Shown one piece after another: positions 16,771 to 25,380 of a stretch of DNA of 64,000 nucleotides. A program made the position numbers and the translations under genes. The stretch is taken from the NCBI RefSeq assembly GCF_037338445.1, contig NZ_CP147838.1, positions 2,976,001 to 3,040,000 on the forward strand. Direction: 5' to 3'. Below the pieces are notes generated by a model. It did not search any database. It was not told the origin of the DNA and was given only the letters and a program-made list of their open reading frames with translations. Numbering within the stretch: position 1 is the stretch's first letter; every line of letters begins with the position of its first letter. The stretch comes from Salinibaculum sp. SYNS191. Lineage in GTDB: Archaea; Halobacteriota; Halobacteria; Halobacteriales; Haloarculaceae.

Positions 16771-18284
16771 GGCTGATCGGTTGTACGGCGCTGTTCGTGC
16801 TGTATGCGACGCGTCGGCGCCCCTTGCATGATTCCTTGGACGTTATCGAATGGTTCCTCGATGACCAGTCCCTCGCCGGACAGGATCGAGAAACGGTGGA
16901 ATCGACTGTCGAAATCGCCGAGTCGTTTTTTTATTACGCCGATGGCGCGGTCCATTTCGCCGTCGACTTCCACGTAGGATAGAAACACGATGTTGTCCGC
17001 GATGTAACTCGTGTTCGTACTGGTGCCTTCTGGGATACCGGTGAGCCGATCAGCTTCGTCGGTGATTATGACTGCAATGCCGCGGTTCTTGAGGACCCGA
17101 GTCAGGCCATGGAGGCGGTGAACCAGCCGTTGATCGCCACCTTGCAGCGAAATCTTGTAGCCCGAGAGCCCGTCGATGAATACGGCGTCGGGTTCGTGCT
17201 CGTCAGCCTGGTTCAAAATATGTTGGTCGAACTCTTCGGCAGACCGCACGAGCGGTTCGGTTTCAGTCAGCCGTACTGCGCCTCGTTCTTGCATGTCGCT
17301 GATCGGGAAGCCGAGACTTTCCGATCGATGGACGAACTGGTCGATGGACTCTTCGAACACGTATCCGAGTGCTGTGCCGCCGTTTTCGACGACGCCCGTG
17401 AGTATCTGTGCGCCGGTCGTCGATTTCCCGACTCCGGTTGGGCCACTAATAAACGAGACGGTTCCGCGTTCGATTCCGCCCCCGAGGAGATCGTCGAAGG
17501 CGTCGTACCCGGTTGCGATAAGTTTCGGGTCGAACGTTCTGTTGTCGTGTTCCGGGACGATTTGCGGGTAGACTTCGATGCCGCCCGCGCGGATTTCGAG
17601 GCCGTGGGTTCCGTCTTTCTGTCCGAGTCCCCGGTGTTTCGGTACCGCAACCCGACGTTCATTCCCGTCGAGATACAGGTCGATAATGCCGTCGCTGAGC
17701 GATTCGATGTCGTCGTACGTCGTCGAGGTTTCACGGTCCCTGGTGGCTGTTCTCGTCGCGACCGTCGTGACCTGTCGGTCGCGGAGAAACCGAACGAGCG
17801 ATTGGAGTCGCTTGCGGTACTGATATTCGTCCCGTTCCACGTACTGGAGTTGTGTGATCGGGTCAATGAGAATCCGGGCTGGATCGACCTCCTCAATCAC
17901 GTGCTTGATGTCCGCGGTGAACCGCTCGGACTGGACCTCAGTCGCCTCGATCAAATTGTAAGACTTGTCCTCCGCGAAAAAGTCCGTCCCAGGTCCGATG
18001 TCGAGAAACTCGGCGTCCTGGATGTCGATACTCAGTAACGCTGCGTTGAGGAGAATGTCCTGGCGTGACTCTTCGCCGTGGATGTAAACGACCGTCCCGC
18101 CGGCATTGAGGCCCGCTCGCAGGAAGTGCTGACCGAGAAGCGACTTGCCCGTCCCCGACCCTCCCTGGACCAGATACGTCCGACCCCGGACGTATCCTCC
18201 ATTGAGCAATTCGTCCAATTCACTGATCCCAGATGTTATCAATTCGATTTCCTCGATCGGCGGGTCAAGAGAGGAATCAGACAT
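16767..18284 (-). CDS. KaiC-like two-domain ATPase
   Basis: A 505-residue protein with two RecA-like halves as in KaiC. Half 1 has Walker A GGSGTGKS (41-48) and the Glu pair HGEES (69-73). Half 2 has Walker A GPTGVGKS (281-288) and VFEES (309-313). The CII-like tail around 421-450 (TSTNTSYIAD, then FLSYVEVDGEM) aligns by eye with the region holding the phosphorylation sites of cyanobacterial KaiC: Ser is kept at the S431-like place, Tyr replaces the T432-like residue. Haloarchaea have KaiC homologues but lack KaiA and KaiB; none is nearby. Set between a LOV kinase and a receiver-kinase, it may time or gate their signalling. Clock function is not shown by sequence. Confidence 0.9.
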   Translation of the reverse strand: MSDSSLDPPIEEIELITSGISELDELLNGGYVRGRTYLVQGGSGTGKSLLGQHFLRAGLNAGGTVVYIHGEESRQDILLNAALLSIDIQDAEFLDIGPGTDFFAEDKSYNLIEATEVQSERFTADIKHVIEEVDPARILIDPITQLQYVERDEYQYRKRLQSLVRFLRDRQVTTVATRTATRDRETSTTYDDIESLSDGIIDLYLDGNERRVAVPKHRGLGQKDGTHGLEIRAGGIEVYPQIVPEHDNRTFDPKLIATGYDAFDDLLGGGIERGTVSFISGPTGVGKSTTGAQILTGVVENGGTALGYVFEESIDQFVHRSESLGFPISDMQERGAVRLTETEPLVRSAEEFDQHILNQADEHEPDAVFIDGLSGYKISLQGGDQRLVHRLHGLTRVLKNRGIAVIITDEADRLTGIPEGTSTNTSYIADNIVFLSYVEVDGEMDRAIGVIKKRLGDFDSRFHRFSILSGEGLVIEEPFDNVQGIMQGAPTRRIQHEQRRTTDQP

Positions 18285-18348
18285 GGTATATTATGCTTTG
18301 CTGATAGGGCACCGGAGGGTCATAAGCCGGAGGTCTAGATAACGGGAT

Positions 18349-20187
18349 TCAATCGGAAAGAGTGTCCGGAACATGCTTTTGCTCAGTGTTGGGTTCGACG
18401 CCGGTAATCTCGAAGCGGGCGCCGCCCATCTCGCTGTCGACCGCACGGATTTCCCAACCATGTGCCTCCACGATTTCCTTGACGATCGCAAGGCCGAATC
18501 CATTGCCATCGTCAGCGGTTGAGTGACCCGCCTCGAAGATCTCTTCACGCGCTTGATCAGGGATTCCTGTTCCATCGTCCGCGACGTAGAACCCATCAGC
18601 TATCCCGTTGACCGTCACTGTCACGTCGCGGCCTCCGTGCTTGACTGCATTTCTGAACAGGTTCTCGAGTAGCTGCTGCAGGCGGCTCCGGTCCGCCGAT
18701 ATCGTCAGGTCAGTGTCGACAGCGAGCGTTGCCTCAGCACTCGGCGTCGTCTGCCAACATTCCTCGGCCAGGTCCGACAGCGTGACCGGTTCCGGATTTC
18801 CGACTGAGTCCCCACTCCGGGCAAGGGCCAACAGATCCTCCACGAGTGCCTGACACCGGTCGACGGCGTCACCCACACCATCGAGGTGTGCGGAGTCACA
18901 CTCAGCCCGTGCCAGTTCGAGGCGACCCTGGGCAGTCATGAGTGGATTTCGAAGGTCATGGCTGACGATGCCTGCGAAGTCTTCGAGACGGGCGTTTTGC
19001 CGTTTGAGCTCCTGTGAACGCTCTTTGCGCTCTGTGATATCCCGGAGTGTCCCGACTGACCCGTTGAACTGGTCCCCTTCATATGGAAGGACGCCCATGT
19101 GGTCTTCACAGGTGATTGGATCGCCATCGCGCGGTTGCAGTGTCACCTCGAACGTGACCGTCTCCGGGCCGTCACTCGACAGCAACCGTCCCAAATGGTG
19201 TTCCGCCCGTTCGACGCCATCCTCATCCTTGATGAGTGATGGCATGCTTCCGAGAATCGTTTCGCGGTCGTAGCCAACCAACTCGACGAACTCGTCGCTG
19301 ACGTAGGTGAACCGTCCCTCATCGTCGAGTTCGTACACCGCGTCGGTCAGCGCCTCGCTGACCGTCTCGTACTTTTCGAGTTCCCGCTGGCGCTCCTTGC
19401 GGTCGGTGATATCATGACCAGACCCGCGGAGTTTCGTTACCTGCCCACCGGATTCCACGACCGGAGTGATCGTCATGTTTATCAGACGCTCGTCGCTGTC
19501 CCCTGACTGCAGTCGCCACGTTTGTTGGAGTTCCTCGGCCGTCTCGAAGGCTCTGGTGAGTGTTTGCTGAATCTCCTCTCGGTCATCCGGGTGGAATAGT
19601 GTTAGTGCTTCCTCGAGAGATATTTCGGCCTGGTCAGGGTGGCCGATAATTCGCCGGGCACCAGCCGTCAGCAAGACAGTCCCGCTCTCTCTGTCCAGTT
19701 CCCACCCACCGGTGTCGCCGGCAAACTCCGTCAGCCGCATCAGTTGTTCCTGTCTGTCGACCCGCTGTGCCTCGCGTCGTGCCCGGACGGCATTGCGGAT
19801 TCGGTTGGCGAGGAGTTCGTACCGTTCGGTGCCGGAGCCCTTCTGGAGATAGTCGGTGACGCCTGCAGAGATGGCGTCGCTAGCGACAGCCTCGCTGCCC
19901 TTGCCAGTAAATAAAATAAACGGCAGGTCGGGATACCGCTCTCGCACGGCCTGCAAGAATTCGAGCCCGTTCATACCTGGCATATTGTAGTCCGAGACGA
20001 TACAATCTGGCCGGCGATTCCCTAGTCTCTCTAACCCGTTGTCAGCGGTTGTCGCTATCTCGACAGTGAACTGTTCGTCCTCTCGCTCGAGGAAGGTCGC
20101 AGTGAGATCAGCGAAACCGGATTCGTCATCAACGTGAAGAACCTCTATCATCTCTGTTGTCTCAGCCAGGGCTTTTGCCTCACTCAT
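18349..20187 (-). CDS. Hybrid sensor: N-terminal receiver, two PAS domains, histidine kinase
   Basis: A 612-residue protein. Residues 14-130 are a receiver: VLHVDDE start, phospho-acceptor D66 in IVSDYNMPG, a Thr in FTGKG, a Lys in YLQKG. PAS domains follow at about 145-265 and 270-390. The kinase has VSHDLRNPL (H410), then NLFRNAVKHGG, DDGTGIP and GNGFGLAIV. With the receiver first, it likely takes phosphate from an upstream kinase or is tuned by it and then acts through its own kinase core. It overlaps the upstream CheW gene by 4 bp (ATGA) and ends about 65 bp before the KaiC-like gene start. Soluble; no membrane helices. Confidence 0.92.
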   Translation of the reverse strand: MSEAKALAETTEMIEVLHVDDESGFADLTATFLEREDEQFTVEIATTADNGLERLGNRRPDCIVSDYNMPGMNGLEFLQAVRERYPDLPFILFTGKGSEAVASDAISAGVTDYLQKGSGTERYELLANRIRNAVRARREAQRVDRQEQLMRLTEFAGDTGGWELDRESGTVLLTAGARRIIGHPDQAEISLEEALTLFHPDDREEIQQTLTRAFETAEELQQTWRLQSGDSDERLINMTITPVVESGGQVTKLRGSGHDITDRKERQRELEKYETVSEALTDAVYELDDEGRFTYVSDEFVELVGYDRETILGSMPSLIKDEDGVERAEHHLGRLLSSDGPETVTFEVTLQPRDGDPITCEDHMGVLPYEGDQFNGSVGTLRDITERKERSQELKRQNARLEDFAGIVSHDLRNPLMTAQGRLELARAECDSAHLDGVGDAVDRCQALVEDLLALARSGDSVGNPEPVTLSDLAEECWQTTPSAEATLAVDTDLTISADRSRLQQLLENLFRNAVKHGGRDVTVTVNGIADGFYVADDGTGIPDQAREEIFEAGHSTADDGNGFGLAIVKEIVEAHGWEIRAVDSEMGGARFEITGVEPNTEQKHVPDTLSD

Positions 20188-20609
20188 GTTTCAGTCGAGA
20201 TTAGTTCCGGCTCTATCCAGACGATTCGTCCGTCCTCCCGGGCGAGGATACCGTTTATCTTCTCCTCATCGACTGCTTCGACAGATTCAGGATCAATCGT
20301 CAAAATCTGTAGCACGTCCGTTACCGCCCAGCCGGAACGCCCACCCGTCGTTCTTTCCGTATCGAATACGATTATTCTGTCCTTGCTGACTCCGTTTTCT
20401 TCGTGTCCATCTGGCAAGAGCCTGGCTCTCGGATCGATAACTCTCGTGGTTTCACCCCGGAGGTCGAACTCTCCTTCGACGTGAGGAGGCGAATCCGGGA
20501 TCGGAGTCACATCGTTTTTCGAGCGGCTCACAACCTCGGTGACGTATTCGATGTCGATACAGTACTGCTCCTCCTCAAGTGTGAACTCAAGGACTTGGTG
20601 GGTAGTCAT
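20184..20609 (-). CDS. cheW: CheW-like chemotaxis coupling protein
   Basis: A 141-residue CheW fold. It opens with VLEFTLEEEQYCIDIEYVTEVV, followed by VEGEFDLRGETTRVIDPRARL (the CheW loop normally reads GxxNLRGxxxPVxDLR), then DRIIVFDTE and a C-terminal GWAVTDVLQIL. I start at 20609 because a good Shine-Dalgarno (GGAGGTG) lies 7 bp upstream and family similarity begins there. CheW links receptors to CheA; no CheA is in the window. It sits 4 bp after the chemoreceptor gene and overlaps the receiver-kinase gene, which suggests that this receptor may couple to one of the local kinases or to a CheA elsewhere. Confidence 0.9.
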   Translation of the reverse strand: MTTHQVLEFTLEEEQYCIDIEYVTEVVSRSKNDVTPIPDSPPHVEGEFDLRGETTRVIDPRARLLPDGHEENGVSKDRIIVFDTERTTGGRSGWAVTDVLQILTIDPESVEAVDEEKINGILAREDGRIVWIEPELISTET

Positions 20610-20613
20610 CGGC

Positions 20614-22836
20614 TTACACCTCCCTATCTCGATCCGGCTTCCGACCCGCAGTCTCAGATGTGTAGTGCCCGCCGTCGGCTGCGGCCGACGATCCCGTTGT
20701 CGCCTCGACTGCCGAATCGGTACCTGAGCCAGTGTCGAAATCCGACACCTGGTCGTGTAGTTCTTCAGCGAGACCGGACAGTTGCTGGACGTTCTCCGAG
20801 GCCTCGGACAGGGAGGCGGTCTGTTCTTCTGTCGCCGCAGAGACGTTGCTCGCCTCGGCCGCAGTCTGCTGACTGACACTGGAGACCTCGTCGACCATGG
20901 AAACCACTTCCTCTGACGAGGCCGCCTGGTCGTCGGTGGCGTCGCTGATTTCCCGGATGCCGCTTTCCGCCTCTTGAACGGTGTTGGCGATCTCGTCGAA
21001 CATCTCGATGGCGTCCTCGATCGTGTCAGACCCGCGTTTGACGCGGTCGCTCATCTGTTGCATCCCCTCGACGGTATCCTCCGTCGTCGCCTGGACTTCT
21101 TCGATGCGCTGTTCGATGTCGGCAGTCGCCTCGGCAGCCTCCTCTGCCAGCGATTTGATTTCGTTTGCCACGACGCCGAATCCTTCACCTGCTTCGCCGG
21201 CACGGGCAGCCTCGATCGAGGCGTTCAGCGCGAGCATGTTCGTCTGTTCGGCAATTTCGGTAATCATCCCGACCACTTCGCCGATCTGGTCCATCTTCTC
21301 GTCGAGCCTTTCTACTTGTGTAGCTGCCTCGTCGGCTCGGGCTTCGATCGACTGAATCTCCTCGGTCGCCTCTGAGGCGTACTGCCGGCCCGTCTCGCCA
21401 CGCTCGACGGCCGTGCTGGCAGTTGCAGCCACTTCTTCGGCCGAGGAGGCGATCTCCTCGACGGTCGCCGACATATCGTTCATTTCGTCGGCCACTTCCT
21501 GGAGGTTCTCGCTTTGTGTGTCCGCACCGCGGGAGATCTCTTCGACTGATTCCGCAACCTGTTCGCTGGCCTGTTCGATTTCCTCCGAGCTACTCGCCAC
21601 TTCCTCACTCGAGGTTGCGACGTCGTCTGCGATTGCCTGGACGCGCTCGACGCTGGCGTTCAGCTGTCCGATTCCGTCCTCCAGATCAGTCAATGCTGTT
21701 CCGAACGATCCCGGGTAGTCAGTGTCGATGTCTTGATCGAGCCGTCCCTCTTTGAGACCTTGGCTCGCTGTCGAGATCTGTGTGAAGCTCTCTGACAACT
21801 GGGTGGTCCCAGTCGCGAGGTCGGTTAGCACTTCGCCGTACTGCCCAGGTCGGTCGGTGTCGATATTCTGATCGATGACTCCCTGCTGGAGGTCGTCACT
21901 CACAGCCCGAATCTCCTCGAAACTCCCGGCTAGTTCGTCGGCACCCGCTTCGAGATCGGCGACAGTCTCACCGTACCGGCCGGGATAGCTAGACTCGAAC
22001 TCCCAGCCCAGATCACCCTGTCGCAATCCACGGCTGGCGGTTCCGATCTGCGAGAACACACCCCTGAGGTTCGCCTGCATCTCGGTGAACGCCTCGATCA
22101 TTCGGCCGAGTTCGTCGTCTTCGACGTGGTCGTCGAGGTCGTTATCGAGGTCGCCGTCGCTGACAGCCTGTGCGGTTTCCGCCAACTGAGTGATCGGTGG
22201 GATGAGCCGTCCAGCGACGAACAGGCCGATGGCGATCGCGAGGACGAACGCCCCGACGGTCAGTCCAAGAAGCAACCACTGGACAGTGGATGTGGTGCTG
22301 TCTGCCGACGTGACTGCTGCTTCTTTATCCTCGGCAGCGAGTTCTTCGAGCGTATGTGCATCCTCGCGCATGTCGGTCAGTATCGGGTCAAGTTCTGCCA
22401 TTTTCTGCCTGGCACGCTCCATCTCACCGGCCTCTGCTGCGTCAAACACCTCCTGAGCAACAGCCGTGTACTCTTGATGTCTAGAGTCCAGATCGGCGAA
22501 GGCCTGGTTTCCTTCCTCGCTCAGGTCGCCCGCCTCTATCTTCTGTGCCCACTCTTCGTAGTTCGAATTGGCTTCCTCAAAGTCGGCTCGGGCACCGTCC
22601 TCGCCGAGCAGAGCTGCTTGGACTGCCACCTGTTGTTCTTCGACCGCAACCAACATCTCCATGGACGCGTCGATCTTATCGGCGTCCTCAGAGATGACGT
22701 GGGCCTCGGCATCGACAGCGCCGACGGCCTGGTATCCGACCAATCCTGTCACACCGACCAGCAACGCCACGAGCACGAACGCTAAGATCAGTTTCGGCCG
22801 CAAGTCGAACCGATCGAGCGTCACCTTTTCTAGCAT
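20614..22836 (-). CDS. Methyl-accepting chemotaxis transducer
   Basis: A 740-residue transducer. Membrane helix 1 is at about 14-37 ([20 protein letters not shown]) and helix 2 at about 186-211, enclosing a small helical sensor domain with [16 protein letters not shown] domain follows the second helix ([20 protein letters not shown]). Next are three similar segments (about 260-405) with YPGRYG, RPGQYG and YPGSFG, each followed by a TDLE-type helix, like stacked HAMP-type units. The signalling domain has the conserved hairpin tip [20 protein letters not shown] and Glu/Gln-rich methylation helices. It is the first gene of the leftward sensory block and is preceded by the ISH1-like element. Confidence 0.93.
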   Translation of the reverse strand: MLEKVTLDRFDLRPKLILAFVLVALLVGVTGLVGYQAVGAVDAEAHVISEDADKIDASMEMLVAVEEQQVAVQAALLGEDGARADFEEANSNYEEWAQKIEAGDLSEEGNQAFADLDSRHQEYTAVAQEVFDAAEAGEMERARQKMAELDPILTDMREDAHTLEELAAEDKEAAVTSADSTTSTVQWLLLGLTVGAFVLAIAIGLFVAGRLIPPITQLAETAQAVSDGDLDNDLDDHVEDDELGRMIEAFTEMQANLRGVFSQIGTASRGLRQGDLGWEFESSYPGRYGETVADLEAGADELAGSFEEIRAVSDDLQQGVIDQNIDTDRPGQYGEVLTDLATGTTQLSESFTQISTASQGLKEGRLDQDIDTDYPGSFGTALTDLEDGIGQLNASVERVQAIADDVATSSEEVASSSEEIEQASEQVAESVEEISRGADTQSENLQEVADEMNDMSATVEEIASSAEEVAATASTAVERGETGRQYASEATEEIQSIEARADEAATQVERLDEKMDQIGEVVGMITEIAEQTNMLALNASIEAARAGEAGEGFGVVANEIKSLAEEAAEATADIEQRIEEVQATTEDTVEGMQQMSDRVKRGSDTIEDAIEMFDEIANTVQEAESGIREISDATDDQAASSEEVVSMVDEVSSVSQQTAAEASNVSAATEEQTASLSEASENVQQLSGLAEELHDQVSDFDTGSGTDSAVEATTGSSAAADGGHYTSETAGRKPDRDREV

Positions 22837-22944
22837 GGGTCACCCTCTCTGGACCATCTCCATAATTAATAGCTCTAGATAACAGCATGAGTATCATGAG
22901 TGAGAACCGACAAGAATCGGCCTCGTTCAGTTCTGGAGTCAGAA

Positions 22945-24065
22945 TGCCTTGTTGAACGCAAGACAGCGTCGGGGTGGTGTGTCTGATCTACAATCTCAGG
23001 GTGTTAGAGACGACTTTTCGACCTCAGAAGATCAAGTAGCCGACTCTACCAGCGTTTGCTGAAGAGTCAGAACTATGGTATCTAGGGCCATCGTGTTGAT
23101 GACGACGGCGATGCCTCTCCCGAATACGTCCGGAGAAGGGGAGCAGGCGGCGAGCCCCTAACTCGCCGCCTGCGTCAGATTATGCACGATGCACTTCCGA
23201 GTCAGCTCCCGGAACTGGCCGTGCCAGCTCCGGGAGCGCAGCTTCTCGCCGTCGTCTTCCTTCAATTGCGAGAAGCCCGTTTCACTCATCCAGCGCTGGT
23301 TGTAGTCCTCGTTCATCCGGGCGTTGTGAGCCTTCTGCAACGGTGTCTGCTCCCTGTGTTTGATCAACGGTCGCGTTGACTCGGAGCGACACTTCTCGCG
23401 GAGGTCACTCCACGAGTAGTTCGCGTCAGCGGACAACACACGCAGGTCTTCCGCGTTCCGGCGGAAGACCTGCATCCCGATGTAGCCGTCCCACGCCTTC
23501 TGTGTCGTGAAATGAACGTCCTTGATCGCCAGCGAGTTCACGTCAATCAAGATCGTTGTCTTCATCGACTGGAACGAGTAGTTCGCTCGGTCGCGGTAGT
23601 GGTAGCTGGTTTGATCGCGCTGGAAGCCACTTGCATCGATCGCGGCTTCACCACTCCAGCCCGCCTGCTCCGCCGACGCGCGGAGCAGGCGGCGCAGTTC
23701 ACGCATTCGGTACTCTTGCTCCCACCGGCAGAACGAACTGTAGTGCGGTGCCTCGTCAAGTTCGAACACGGCGAGGACATCAGACATCTCGTTGAGGTAG
23801 TCCTCGGTCTCCCGGAGACTCTTTTCTAGTTCGACACGGAACAGAATCAACGCGATCTGTACCCACTTGGCGTACCCGGCCGCGCCGTCCGGCGCGGCGG
23901 GTACGTCCGGCTCGTCAACGTGTTGTTTGGCTAGCTTTCGACACATCCAGGCAAGCCGTCTGAGCGATGCCATATCGCCAGACGGCGTCCATTTCAGGGT
24001 GAATGTGTCGGAATATCTCCGAGAGAGCGCCTGAAACCCTCCTCAACCGGACGCAAAACGAGGCA
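22945..24065 (-). mobile_element. ISH1-like insertion sequence (IS5-type), about 1.12 kb
   Basis: The ends read TGCCTTGTT at 22945 and, reversed, TGCCTCGTT from 24065 (forward aacgaggca), short imperfect terminal inverted repeats. The length (1121 bp) and single transposase gene match what I recall of ISH1. The 8 bases outside are agtcagaa on the left and agttatat on the right. They are not a clean duplication, so one flank may have changed or been rearranged. It lies just upstream of the chemoreceptor gene and separates it from the rightward sensory genes. Confidence 0.75.
23158..23973 (-). CDS. IS5-type transposase (ISH1-like)
   Basis: A 271-residue DDE transposase. The catalytic acids are visible as D in AIDASGFQRD (about 114), D in LSADANYSW (about 183), and E in MSETGFSQLK (about 232). 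The N-terminal half has HYSSFCRWEQEYRM, and the C-terminus ends with RKCIVHNLTQAAS. The frame is full length for the family with no stops or shifts, so the element may still be mobile. It is transcribed leftward inside the IS bounded by 22945 and 24065. Confidence 0.92.
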   Translation of the reverse strand: MASLRRLAWMCRKLAKQHVDEPDVPAAPDGAAGYAKWVQIALILFRVELEKSLRETEDYLNEMSDVLAVFELDEAPHYSSFCRWEQEYRMRELRRLLRASAEQAGWSGEAAIDASGFQRDQTSYHYRDRANYSFQSMKTTILIDVNSLAIKDVHFTTQKAWDGYIGMQVFRRNAEDLRVLSADANYSWSDLREKCRSESTRPLIKHREQTPLQKAHNARMNEDYNQRWMSETGFSQLKEDDGEKLRSRSWHGQFRELTRKCIVHNLTQAAS

Positions 24066-24098
24066 AGTTATATTCATATTCAAATTTAGCTATTGGCC

Positions 24099-24374
24099 AT
24101 GTCCGATTCGTTGCAGTATAGCCGCGACGAGACTGCTGCGAACGAGGAACGGGCGGTGATGATTCCCGAAGTCGCGGGGTCGGTAACGCGTCTGTCTGGC
24201 GAACGCTCCGCAACAGCCGGCGGGCGAGACAGTGTCACCGCGACTGGCCCTGACGGGGTATCGATTCTAGGTGACCTTCCGGAAGACATGCCGGAGTTCG
24301 TGACCGACACGCTCTCGAACGAGCAACTTCGAGAGGGGGCTATTGGAACCCTTGATCCAGCAGACCTGCTGTAA
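24099..24374 (+). CDS. Small acidic protein of unknown function
   Basis: A 91-residue frame from the ATG at 24099 (MSDSLQYSRDE), or 93 residues from an in-frame TTG two codons earlier. It lies 33 bp beyond the ISH1-like end, so its original promoter may have been lost. The middle is Gly/Thr-rich (TAGGRDSVTATGPDG) and the end reads LPEDMPEFVTDTLSNEQL. I recognise no family. The overlapping forward frame from about 24285 to 24462 reads on to TCCNGCFQRKQERTDSD and stops right at the next gene's start, so a frameshift in a longer gene is possible. Its place before a DICT sensor gene suggests a linked role. Confidence 0.5.
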   Translation: MSDSLQYSRDETAANEERAVMIPEVAGSVTRLSGERSATAGGRDSVTATGPDGVSILGDLPEDMPEFVTDTLSNEQLREGAIGTLDPADLL

Positions 24375-24462
24375 CGGGTGCTTCCAGCGGAAACAGGAAC
24401 GCACAGACAGCGACGCCAGACAGCAGCAGACGCCCGAGATAGAAACGAAGGAGGAGTACTGA

Positions 24463-25236
24463 ATGAGTTCATATTCAGGTGCGTCGATGGATCTGCGAGA
24501 TTGTATCGAGTATATCAGACACCACGAGAAGGAACTTCGTCTGTTCAACATCGACCCGACTGACGCGATAGATGAAGACCTCAGGGCGTATTTCGAGACA
24601 CTGAACGTACGGATCACTGTCGGACGAACGGCGTCGGGAGCCCCCGAAGACGTCGCAGTCCTTAGCAACGATACCGAAGTGCTCGCCGTTGTCAACGTCG
24701 CGACCCTGCGGGAGTTACTCGAAAACGTTCCCACAGGGGTCGGCCACCTCGGCATTGCCGACGGAAAATACGAGGAGATCCTCCGTCATCTCAAGGAAAC
24801 CACCTTCACGTCCTACGATACGGAACAGTTGGCGTACGCGTCCCGAGAAATCGAGGACCGTGCCCGTCGGGTCGGCCAGGGTTCGATTCATGCGGGGTTC
24901 CAGCGGTCTTCAATCATGGCAGAACAGCAATCTGTCTACACCGACCTCGCTCGTCAAGGTGTCTCCGTGCACGCCTACGCCGTCCCCGATGTCACCCCAC
25001 CGAATCTCGGTTCTGGTCACGTTCATACCGTCTCGACTGATGAGATCGCCGAAACGTGGTTCGTCGTCTTCGACGGTGGCAACGAGACTCAGAAGACTGC
25101 CTTACTCGCCCATGAACGTGACGGGAACGCATTCTACGGGATTTGGACGTACGATCCGGAACTTGTCGATCACATCCTCGGTCATCTTACGCAGACCTAC
25201 GACTCCTCAACCGACGACGCGATGTCTGGCATGTGA
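24463..25236 (+). CDS. DICT-domain sensory protein
   Basis: A 257-residue soluble protein. It begins with LRDCIEYIRHHEKELRLFNI and ends with TQKTALLAHERDGNAFYGIW, which I recognise as the haloarchaeal DICT sensory domain architecture. DICT proteins sit with GGDEF, EAL, HD and two-component proteins and are thought to sense light or redox-linked cues; the ligand is unknown. The C-terminal half (WFVVFDGGNE...ALLAHE...FYGIWTYDPELV) is conserved in the family. It is followed after 145 AT-rich bp by the Bat-type regulator gene on the same strand. Confidence 0.8.
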   Translation: MSSYSGASMDLRDCIEYIRHHEKELRLFNIDPTDAIDEDLRAYFETLNVRITVGRTASGAPEDVAVLSNDTEVLAVVNVATLRELLENVPTGVGHLGIADGKYEEILRHLKETTFTSYDTEQLAYASREIEDRARRVGQGSIHAGFQRSSIMAEQQSVYTDLARQGVSVHAYAVPDVTPPNLGSGHVHTVSTDEIAETWFVVFDGGNETQKTALLAHERDGNAFYGIWTYDPELVDHILGHLTQTYDSSTDDAMSGM

Positions 25237-25380
25237 CCTTTCTACCCAATACTTCGTACCGAAATCGGATATCTTCAGAGAACCCTGGCGAACACACATT
25301 TATAAAAGCGAGGTGTATGTTCTACAAATTTGAAATCAGCAAGGTGTTATTTATAGATGGGTGAAAGAATTTAGCGTAGA

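Noticed and set aside
16767..18284. Calling the KaiC-like gene part of a true circadian clock
   Set aside because: No KaiA or KaiB is present and the second phosphosite is changed; only a KaiC-like ATPase can be supported.
22937..24073. A simple 8-bp target duplication around the ISH1-like element
   Set aside because: The two flanks agree at too few positions to claim a duplication.
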